From assembly GCA_002337125.1 (NCBI GenBank), contig DDFJ01000004.1:3010134-3074133 (forward strand): 64,000 nt of DNA, in the 5' to 3' direction. The notes beneath the pieces are model-generated. The model ran no database searches. It was given only the letters and a program-made list of their open reading frames with translations, and was not told where the DNA came from. Shown one piece after another: positions 57,615 through 64,000 of the stretch; the first letter of the stretch is position 1; each line of letters starts with the position of its first letter. The stretch is from Chitinophagaceae bacterium UBA1931 (GTDB taxonomy: Bacteria; Bacteroidota; Bacteroidia; Chitinophagales; Chitinophagaceae). Both the position numbers and the translations under genes were made by a program.

Positions 57615-58796
57615 ATGCTCAAAGAAAACATACAATCTCTGGCAAAAAAATATAAAGAAGAGTTTATTGCAGTTCGTCATCATCTTCATGCCAATCCTGA
57701 ACTCAGTTACAAAGAATTTGAGACATCAAAATTTGTTCAAAGCAAATTAACAGCATTTGGTATTCCCTTTACCGTTATGGCTGAAACGGGTGTGGTAGCA
57801 TTGATTGAAGGAAAAAATCCATCTTCCAAAATTGTTGCGCTGCGTGCTGATATGGATGCATTGCCGATACTGGAAGAAAATGACATTCCCTATAAATCAA
57901 CAAAACCCGGTGTAATGCATGCATGCGGGCATGATGTGCACACGACCTGTTTACTTGGTGCCGCAAAAATTCTGAATGAGTTGAAAGGCGAGTGGGAAGG
58001 AACCGTGAAGCTGGTTTTTCAGCCCGGCGAAGAAAAAAATCCCGGTGGTGCAAGCATCATGATCAAAGAAGGTGTTCTTGAAAATCCAAAGCCACAGGCA
58101 ATTATCGGTTTACATGTTCATCCGGGTTTGCAGATTGGTCAGCTGAGTTTCCGTGGAGGAAAAGTAATGGCCAGTGCCGATGAGTTGTATATAACGGTTA
58201 AGGGCAAGGGCGGACATGCGGCATCTCCCCACCAGGCAATTGACCCGATTTTAATTGCATCACATTTAGTGGTGAGCCTGCAGCAAATCATCAGCCGTAA
58301 TCTTAATCCGCATAATCCTTCAGTGCTTTCTATCACAGCATTTAATGCCGGTACAACAACTAATGTTATTCCCAATGAAGTTAAACTGATGGGAACATTC
58401 AGGGCAATGGATGAAGAGTGGCGTTTTAAAGCTCATGAACTCATCCGCCGCAATGCAACAATGCTTGTTGAAAGCATGGGTGGAACAATTGATTTATTAA
58501 TTGATGTTGGTTACCCTTCAGTTTACAACAACGAAGTATTGAATGAAAAAGTAAAAGCAAAAGCGGTTGAAATGGTTGGTGATGCTCATGTTGAAGAAAC
58601 AGAGTTACGCATGGGTGCTGAAGACTTTGGTTATTACACACAACAGATACCCGGATGTTTTTTCCGCCTGGGTGTAATGAACAATGAAAAAGGAATTAAC
58701 AGCGGTGTGCATACACCAACTTTTAATATTGATGAAGAAGGAATCGAAACAGGCATGGCAATGATGGCATGGCTTGGCGCATCAGTAAATCCGTAA
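57615..58796 (+). CDS. M20 family amidohydrolase
   Basis: A 393-residue metal-dependent amidohydrolase of the peptidase M20 family (N-acyl-L-amino acid amidohydrolase/IAA-amino acid hydrolase type). Zinc-site motifs are VALRADMDALPILE, MHACGHDVHTTCLLGAA, FQPGEEKNPGGASIMIKEG and, near the C-terminus, MGAEDFGYYTQQIPGCFFRL. The dimerisation domain (about 185-300) includes GKGGHAASPHQAIDPI. Substrates for this group are N-acylated amino acids or peptides. An in-frame TTG at 57606 would add three residues, but the -7 box at 57601-57608 makes the ATG at 57615 the better start. Confidence 0.95.
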   Translation: MLKENIQSLAKKYKEEFIAVRHHLHANPELSYKEFETSKFVQSKLTAFGIPFTVMAETGVVALIEGKNPSSKIVALRADMDALPILEENDIPYKSTKPGVMHACGHDVHTTCLLGAAKILNELKGEWEGTVKLVFQPGEEKNPGGASIMIKEGVLENPKPQAIIGLHVHPGLQIGQLSFRGGKVMASADELYITVKGKGGHAASPHQAIDPILIASHLVVSLQQIISRNLNPHNPSVLSITAFNAGTTTNVIPNEVKLMGTFRAMDEEWRFKAHELIRRNATMLVESMGGTIDLLIDVGYPSVYNNEVLNEKVKAKAVEMVGDAHVEETELRMGAEDFGYYTQQIPGCFFRLGVMNNEKGINSGVHTPTFNIDEEGIETGMAMMAWLGASVNP

Positions 58797-58813
58797 TTGA
58801 TTTTAATAATGAC

Positions 58814-58853
58814 AATAAAAAGAGGGAACAGTTAACTGTTCCCTCTTTTTATT
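58814..58853. terminator. 40-bp perfect palindromic bidirectional terminator
   Basis: The two 20-bp arms (58814-58833 and 58834-58853) are perfectly complementary with no spacer, with GAGGGAACAG/CTGTTCCCTC at the core and A and T runs at the ends. It serves the M20 gene and the convergent glycosidase gene, whose stop codon starts at the palindrome's last bases. Confidence 0.9.
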
Positions 58854-60519
58854 ATTCCCAGTTGAACTCTTCTATTTTACCGTTTAATTTCCATTTCTTC
58901 GGCCACTGATTTTCCATCCAGTCGAGAGGTTCACCAACAGCAATGTTTTGTGATGCACTGTGGAAGCATTCTTTAATAAATACTTTTTGTTCTGTACCTG
59001 TTGCTTCAGGTTGTGCAGAAATGAATAATGGAGTTCCGCTTTTTGCAACAAGCTCCATCCACTGTTTATTTTTTGCCCATGGTATTTTAGTTGTCAGTCC
59101 AACGCAATCTCCATCAGCTGCATAAAAATGGCCGTGTTGTACAGAGCGGAAGGCTAATGTATTTACACCCATTTTTCTTGTTCTGCTCCAGTCATTTCCT
59201 GATGTATCATCACCAACACGGTTCAATTCAAACAAACCTGCTGATAAGTGACTGATGGTGTTGCAACCAATGATATATGTATCGCCTGCAGCTTCACGGA
59301 TAATTTTATAGAGATGCAGGATAATTTCTGCATTTGTTTTTGATTGATCATTCATACTCCATCCTGCTGCAGTCATTTCAGTATCTCTCACCATCTGCAT
59401 TCCCCATTTGCCAAATATGTCGTACGATGTGTAATCAAATTTCACTAGCTCAAATCCCCATTGGTTGTATAGCTTAAAATATTCTTTTACCCGTTCTAAG
59501 TTTTCAGGTATTGTTGGGTCTAACACAGGTTCATCACCGCCTCTTCCTTTGATATTGGGTAAACGTAAATTATTTCCATCTTTATAACTGGCACACAATG
59601 GTCTCGTCCATATTCCGGGACGCATACCAAGTGTTTTAATTTTTGCAGCAAGTTTATGCATATCACCAAACTTTTCGTTTGGAATACTCATATTGTCGCC
59701 AAAGCCTGAAACATCTGTTTTTCCGGGAGGAGCAGTAAACCAACCGGCATCAATAACCGAAAACGGACGGTTGGATAATTCTTCAGCCATTGGTGCAAGT
59801 AAAGCAGTATGTTCTTCAATTAATTTAGCAGAATTGTTTCCGTACGAGAAATACCAGTCATTGATACCATACACCGGTTGTTTGGGCATGCGGGCTTTAC
59901 TGCACATGAGTTTAGTAAACCGTCTTGTTGTTTCAAATGCTGATTCGCCTGCATTGCTTTTAATTGTTACTATTTCTGCTGCAAGCAATTTCCTGTTTCC
60001 CAATGCAACGCCATTTCCACCTGATCGTGTATCAAGTGTTAAACCAAGGTTACCATTTGCTACTTTCCATCCGCAAAAAGAAGCGGCGCCTGTTTTTACA
60101 CCAAAGCCATTTGTGTTGTTGCCGTTATGTTCCATAAAATACCAGGGCAATAATTCAGTTGAAGTTGTTTTATGCCATGATACATCACCATAAGTACGCT
60201 CCCAATGATCATTTAATATTAATGAACTTTCTTTTAACGGGGTTTTCCAATACAGCGTTACCTCAGCAAGACTTACAACGGGTGCCTGGATTTCTACTGC
60301 TATATTATTTCCATTATTCTTTAATGCAACAAGTACATCTTCATAACTCCACTGTTGTTTTCCTGTTCCTTTTAAAGCAACAAGCTTGTTGTTAATAATT
60401 GCTGTAACAGCATCTGGCAAATGAATCAGTTGTTCTTTCTGCGATGCAAAAACGAAATCACTGATTAATACAGAAGCAAGCGATAACCCGGTGGTTTGTA
60501 TAAAATGTCTGCGGTTCAT
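58852..60519 (-). CDS. Secreted glycoside hydrolase, GH36/GH27 (clan GH-D) type
   Basis: A 555-residue exported alpha-galactosidase-like enzyme. The N-terminus MNRRHFIQTTGLSLASVLIS has the twin-arginine look (RRHFI) and a hydrophobic core, so export may be by Tat. A beta-rich N-terminal part (about 25-200) precedes a TIM barrel with PVYGINDWYFSYGNNSAKLI, FSVIDAGWFT, KTLGMRPGIWTRPL, GFELVKFDYTSYDIFGKWGM (the aspartate of KFDY is the likely nucleophile) and a later ELNRVGDDTSGNDWS that should hold the acid/base. A typical GH27 enzyme has KYDxC, so family GH36 or an unassigned relative is as likely. Substrate is unknown. Confidence 0.75.
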   Translation of the reverse strand: MNRRHFIQTTGLSLASVLISDFVFASQKEQLIHLPDAVTAIINNKLVALKGTGKQQWSYEDVLVALKNNGNNIAVEIQAPVVSLAEVTLYWKTPLKESSLILNDHWERTYGDVSWHKTTSTELLPWYFMEHNGNNTNGFGVKTGAASFCGWKVANGNLGLTLDTRSGGNGVALGNRKLLAAEIVTIKSNAGESAFETTRRFTKLMCSKARMPKQPVYGINDWYFSYGNNSAKLIEEHTALLAPMAEELSNRPFSVIDAGWFTAPPGKTDVSGFGDNMSIPNEKFGDMHKLAAKIKTLGMRPGIWTRPLCASYKDGNNLRLPNIKGRGGDEPVLDPTIPENLERVKEYFKLYNQWGFELVKFDYTSYDIFGKWGMQMVRDTEMTAAGWSMNDQSKTNAEIILHLYKIIREAAGDTYIIGCNTISHLSAGLFELNRVGDDTSGNDWSRTRKMGVNTLAFRSVQHGHFYAADGDCVGLTTKIPWAKNKQWMELVAKSGTPLFISAQPEATGTEQKVFIKECFHSASQNIAVGEPLDWMENQWPKKWKLNGKIEEFNWE

Positions 60520-60644
60520 TTTTACTGTTTACATTTTTTGTAAAGATGTTTTTAGAATGCTGGCAACGAATTTATTCTTTATTTCATCTAACAGACGCAT
60601 AAAAAAATTGTCTTACATTTAAACAGCACTAAAAACACTTTTGT

Positions 60645-62270
60645 ATGCCCATACGAATGACGGATGATCCGCAGGATCAGCAGGAACAATACAACAATGA
60701 TAACTCCGGTGGTGGGGGTGGTAACTTTCCAACTGGTCCCGGTGGTGGCGGAGGTGGTGGTTTGCTTAGTCTTTTGCCTTTGTTGCTGAGTTTGTTTGGA
60801 AGAGGAAGAGGCGGTGGTGGAGGGAAAGGTTTGCTTGTATTACTGGTTCTTGCTGCAGGTGCTTATTTCTTTTTAAGCCGTACAGGATGTAATATGAACC
60901 AGCTTGCAGGTTTAACAACCGGCGGTATGCTTGATCCAAAGGAGTATGAGAAGGCAGATATTTATGAATCACTTGCAGATGATGATGTAAGAAACCCGCT
61001 GCCTGAAGCAGCGAACCTGCAACGGTTTTGTCCAACTCCGGGAAACCAGGGATCGCAAGGTTCCTGTGTTGCATGGAGCAGTGCATATGCGGCACATACT
61101 ATCTTAGAAGCAACAAAAACGGGTAAGCAACCTGATGAGGTTGTGTTCTCCCCATCTTTCATGTACAACCAGATTGGTTTGGATGGATGCCAGGGTTCTT
61201 ATGTAGAACGTGCAATGGAATTTATGGCAAAGAAAGGTGGTGTGCCATATGATGCATTTCCTTATACTGATCAGAACTGCAGTACTCAACCAAATAATCA
61301 ACTGCAACAGGAAGCATTGCAATACCGCATGCGTGGTTTCAACCGTCTTAGTCCCGGCGACAGGAATGATGCCATTGATCTGCGTGCGATAAAAGAAAAT
61401 TTAGCACAAGGTGCACCGGTAGTTATTGGTATGATGGTTGGACAAAGTTTTATGCAACCAATGATGGGACAGGATCTGTGGGCGCCTGCAGGTGGAGATA
61501 AAAGTATGATGGGTTTTGGCGGGCATGCTATGTGTGTGGTGGGGTATGATGATAATAAATACGGTGGTTCATTTTTATTGATGAACAGCTGGGGAAAAGA
61601 ATGGGGCAACAATGGGTTTGCATGGGTACGTTACAACGATTTTAAATATTTTGTCCGTGAAGCTTATGGTGTTAATCCAATGTATGCAGGAAATGAAAAA
61701 GTACAACAGTTTGCCTGCGAAATTGGATTGGTAAGAGTGGAATATGATGGAAAGAAAACAGTAGCGAAAGATTATATTCCTTTACATACAGCAAGTGGAA
61801 ACAGGTTTGAAACAACAGCACCCGTTTCAGCAGGAACAAGGTTTAAAATGGAAGTAAAGAATACAACCGATTGCTATGTTTATGTTTTTGGAAAAGAAAC
61901 CGATGGCACCAGCTATACGTTGTTTCCTTATCCAAAAGCTGATGATCCAACAAAGACAAAGTATTCTCCCTTCTGTGGAATTACTGGTTATCGTTTGTTC
62001 CCTAAAGATAAAAGCATGACACCCGACAGTATTGGTAATCGTGATGTAATGGCCGTTGTGATCAGTAAGAAAGAATTAAACTGGTATGAATTAAATCAGA
62101 AGATCAGTGCCAATCCATCAGCAGATTATGCTATGAGGATCAACAATGCATTGGGGTCATCGTTGATACGGAATGTGCGTTATTCATCAACTGCAAAAGG
62201 AGTCATGCGGTTTGATGTTACAGGCGATACAAATAATGTGATAGCCTGTATTGTTGAGATAACAAAGTAA
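60645..62270 (+). CDS. Membrane-anchored papain-like (C1) protease with DUF4384-like C-terminus
   Basis: A 541-residue protease. The first 60 residues are Gly-rich (several runs of five to seven Gly), then one membrane helix (about 62-78). The papain-like domain (about 125-330) has the oxyanion Gln135 and nucleophile Cys141 in GNQGSQGSCVAW, His294 in GGHAMCVVGYDD and Asn314 in LLMNSWGKEWGNNGFAW, so it should be active. The C-terminal module (about 385-480: RFKMEVKNTTDCYVYVFGKE, YTLFPYPKADD, VVISKKELNWYELNQKI) resembles DUF4384 and matches the C-terminus of the metacaspase at 12932-14968. The active domain is predicted to face the periplasm. Divergent from the glycosidase gene. Confidence 0.9.
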   Translation: MPIRMTDDPQDQQEQYNNDNSGGGGGNFPTGPGGGGGGGLLSLLPLLLSLFGRGRGGGGGKGLLVLLVLAAGAYFFLSRTGCNMNQLAGLTTGGMLDPKEYEKADIYESLADDDVRNPLPEAANLQRFCPTPGNQGSQGSCVAWSSAYAAHTILEATKTGKQPDEVVFSPSFMYNQIGLDGCQGSYVERAMEFMAKKGGVPYDAFPYTDQNCSTQPNNQLQQEALQYRMRGFNRLSPGDRNDAIDLRAIKENLAQGAPVVIGMMVGQSFMQPMMGQDLWAPAGGDKSMMGFGGHAMCVVGYDDNKYGGSFLLMNSWGKEWGNNGFAWVRYNDFKYFVREAYGVNPMYAGNEKVQQFACEIGLVRVEYDGKKTVAKDYIPLHTASGNRFETTAPVSAGTRFKMEVKNTTDCYVYVFGKETDGTSYTLFPYPKADDPTKTKYSPFCGITGYRLFPKDKSMTPDSIGNRDVMAVVISKKELNWYELNQKISANPSADYAMRINNALGSSLIRNVRYSSTAKGVMRFDVTGDTNNVIACIVEITK

Positions 62271-62277
62271 ATTGTAT

Positions 62278-62301
62278 AAAGGATTAAAACAGTAATCCTT
62301 T
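62278..62301 (+). other. Small hairpin between the C1 protease and DUF4442 genes
   Basis: AAAGGATTA (62278-62286) pairs with TAATCCTTT (62293-62301) around a 6-nt loop. No T-run follows, so it is not a typical terminator. It may weaken read-through into the next gene, whose ATG is 12 bp on. Confidence 0.4.
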
Positions 62302-62313
62302 GCCATGTAAAAA

Positions 62314-62802
62314 ATGAATCCCGCATCATCCATATTCATCCGCAGAATGACTCACCCGCTGAAGAGCAGGTTGTTTTTGTTGTTGGAATTGCCTTCCGCT
62401 TATTTCAGTGGTGTACGTATAAAATCCATCACAGAAACAAACAGTGAGGTAACTGTTCCTTTTAAATGGTTTTCTCAAAATCCTTTTCGTTCAACCTATT
62501 TTGCCTGTCTTGCAATGGCAGCAGAAATGAGTACAGGTGTGCTGGCATTAATGCAGGTGATGGGAAGAAAACCATCTGTGTCGATGCTGGTAATAAACCT
62601 TGAAGCAAATTATTTTAAGAAAGCAACAGACCTTACCACTTTTGTTTGTGAAGATGGTAAAGCAATGGAACAACTGGTTGATGAGGCTATTGCCACAGGA
62701 GAAGCAAAAACATTCAGGGCAAAATCAGTTGGCAAAAATAATGCTGGCGAAATTGTTGCTGAGTTTTTTATCACATGGTCGTTTAAGGCAAAGCAAAAAT
62801 GA
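62314..62802 (+). CDS. DUF4442 hot-dog fold protein
   Basis: A 162-residue protein of the DUF4442 family, which has the hot-dog fold of thioesterases. The family pattern is FKWFSQNPFRSTYFACLAMA followed by AAEMSTGVLALMQVMGRKPS and the C-terminal AKSVGKNNAGEIVAEFFITW. A thioesterase-like reaction on acyl-CoA is plausible but unproven for this family. No membrane segment or signal peptide. It lies between the C1 protease and the metallo-beta-lactamase gene, on the same strand. Confidence 0.85.
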   Translation: MNPASSIFIRRMTHPLKSRLFLLLELPSAYFSGVRIKSITETNSEVTVPFKWFSQNPFRSTYFACLAMAAEMSTGVLALMQVMGRKPSVSMLVINLEANYFKKATDLTTFVCEDGKAMEQLVDEAIATGEAKTFRAKSVGKNNAGEIVAEFFITWSFKAKQK

Positions 62803-62866
62803 TTATTCATCGTTTCTGCGCAGCAAATAAAATAAGCCGCAAAGAAGCGAACTAAAAAATAAACAC

Positions 62867-64000
62867 ATGAAAATAGCATTTCACGGAGCAGCACGTACAG
62901 TTACAGGAAGCAAACATGTTATTTCGCTTGTAAATGGAAAAAAACTATTGCTTGATTGCGGCATGTTCCAGGGCATGGGAAAAAATACCGATTCGCTGAA
63001 CAGGGAATGGGGGTTTAATCCTTCCGAGATTGATTATATGATCTTAAGTCATGCACATATTGATCATAGCGGATTGATACCAAAACTGATCAGTGATGGT
63101 TACCAGGGGAAAATTTATTGTACACCGGCAACACAACGGCTCACTGAAGTATTACTGGAAGACAGTGCAGAAATTCAGCAGGATGATGTGAAGTATGAAA
63201 ACAAACGCAGGGCCAACGAAGGATTGCCCTACCTGAAACCTTTATACACGATTGAAGATGCAAAGAATGCATCAAGTCATTTTGTAAATGCTGAATATGG
63301 CGAGTGGTTCAGGGTTGATGAAAGTATTGAAGCTATGTTTTCAGATGCCGGGCATATCATTGGTAGTGCATGTGTTCATCTTAAAATAACTGAGAACGGC
63401 AAAACCAAACGAATCACTTTTTCGGGTGATATTGGCCGTTACAGGGATGTGATTTTAAAATCGCCGCAGGAATTTCCGCAGGCCGATGTAATTGTGATGG
63501 AATCAACATACGGTAACAGCTTACATGATAATGCTGTTTCCAGTCCCGATCAGTTGCTGCAGTGGGTTGTAAGGGCCTGTCTTGAAAAGAAAGGAAAGTT
63601 GATTATTCCTGCTTTCAGTGTTGGTCGTACGCAGGAAATTTTATACGATCTTAACCAGCTTGAACTGGAAAGACGATTACCCGAACTCGATTATTTTGTT
63701 GATAGTCCGCTAAGCATTGCTGCAACACAAATTGTAAAAAGTTTTCCTGGGCTTTTTAATAACAGGATACAAAAAGTACTGGAAAGTGACAGTGATCCAT
63801 TTGCATTCAAGGGCTTAAAGTATATAAAAACCGTTGACGAATCAAAGCTGCTCAACTTCAGGCGTGGGCCTTATGTTGTGATCAGTGCAAGTGGTATGGC
63901 TGATGCAGGAAGGGTTAAACATCATATCAATAATGCAATTGAAAACAGCCGCAACACCATTTTGTTAACCGGCTATTGTGAACCACATTCACTTGGCGGA
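62867..64000 (+). CDS. Metallo-beta-lactamase fold RNA-processing exonuclease (partial)
   Basis: The first 378 codons of a beta-CASP type metallo-beta-lactamase protein (RNA specificity domain family, as in archaeal and bacterial CPSF-like nucleases). The gene is open at the right edge. Motifs are FHGAARTVTGSKHVISLVNG, LLDCGMFQG, LSHAHIDHSGLIPKL (the HxHxDH zinc site), FSDAGHIIGSACVHL, FSGDIGRYRDVILKSP, VMESTYGNSLHD and a later GYCEPHSLGG. The missing end should hold the last zinc ligand and the rest of the RMMBL domain. Start at 62867 fits the family N-terminus. Confidence 0.94.
   Translation, partial: MKIAFHGAARTVTGSKHVISLVNGKKLLLDCGMFQGMGKNTDSLNREWGFNPSEIDYMILSHAHIDHSGLIPKLISDGYQGKIYCTPATQRLTEVLLEDSAEIQQDDVKYENKRRANEGLPYLKPLYTIEDAKNASSHFVNAEYGEWFRVDESIEAMFSDAGHIIGSACVHLKITENGKTKRITFSGDIGRYRDVILKSPQEFPQADVIVMESTYGNSLHDNAVSSPDQLLQWVVRACLEKKGKLIIPAFSVGRTQEILYDLNQLELERRLPELDYFVDSPLSIAATQIVKSFPGLFNNRIQKVLESDSDPFAFKGLKYIKTVDESKLLNFRRGPYVVISASGMADAGRVKHHINNAIENSRNTILLTGYCEPHSLGG

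Noticed and set aside
1..64000. CRISPR arrays, tRNA/rRNA genes, prophage or insertion sequences
   Set aside because: I looked for regularly spaced repeats, cloverleaf-type sequences, transposase motifs and terminal repeats and saw none; short repeats are limited to those listed.

Overview
The window is a contiguous piece of a Bacteroidota chromosome, most likely from the Chitinophagaceae. The signs are several: duplicated tonB and three exbD genes, a TonB-dependent outer-membrane receptor, a PorP/SprF protein next to a PKD-rich protein with a gliding/type IX secretion C-terminal domain, a DUF4476 protein, a giant alpha-2-macroglobulin, a malic enzyme fused to a phosphotransacetylase-like domain, and promoters of the TTG-N19-TAnnTTTG type with almost no Shine-Dalgarno sequences. 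Coding density is high and base composition looks uniform. I found no rRNA, tRNA, CRISPR array, transposase, integrase or phage gene, so this reads as core chromosome rather than an island.

Layout. 1-173 is the start of a secreted protein leaving the window on the minus strand. 485-5131 is a TonB energy-transduction cluster (exbB, two exbD, two tandem tonB each with its own copy of the same terminator, a third exbD). 5183-9454 holds mnmE, then a hybrid-looking PAS histidine kinase and its NarL-type response regulator, followed by a secreted esterase. 10409-14968 (minus) is an envelope cluster: a secreted FecR-like protein, a CHASE2 membrane protein without output domain, a small secreted protein and a secreted metacaspase-like protease. 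15073-22693 has recG, the large PKD/type IX protein with its PorP/SprF partner, and a small beta-barrel protein. 22656-29139 holds a LOG-family protein, a sodium:solute symporter, an operon of O-methyltransferase, glucosaminidase with LysM and hpt, and a vWA protein.

29178-36857 has the 2033-residue alpha-2-macroglobulin protein, a DUF4476 protein with an unusually perfect ribosome binding site, and a small membrane protein. 36913-47918 is mostly metabolism and housekeeping on the minus strand: pentapeptide protein, sucD, DUF4198 protein, MlaF/MlaE-type ABC transporter, maeB, lysA, scpB, atpG and a PhnA-like zinc-ribbon protein. 47996-52549 has a sulfatase and a TonB-dependent receptor. 52961-58796 has secA, deoC, a SPOR protein and an M20 amidohydrolase. 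58852-64000 has a GH-D clan glycosidase, a membrane-anchored papain-like protease, a DUF4442 protein and the first 378 codons of an RNA-processing-type metallo-beta-lactamase protein that runs off the end.

How they work together. The TonB/ExbB/ExbD proteins energise outer-membrane receptors such as the one at 49745-52549. The type IX pair, the sulfatase, the GH-D enzyme, the glucosaminidase and the alpha-2-macroglobulin describe a cell that exports large adhesins and scavenges polymers. The most unusual locus is the CHASE2/FecR-like/metacaspase group at 10409-14968. Its protease carries a C-terminal DUF4384-like module that appears again in the papain-like protease at 60645-62270. Non-coding signals worth a second look are a cluster of TAACCGCT words upstream of maeB, an 11-bp phased GCTTTA array upstream of atpG, a heptamer-built inverted repeat between scpB and atpG, a hairpin in the secA leader, and -7 boxes placed so close to start codons that some transcripts may be leaderless. 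Family names are from recognition of motifs by eye; no database search was run.
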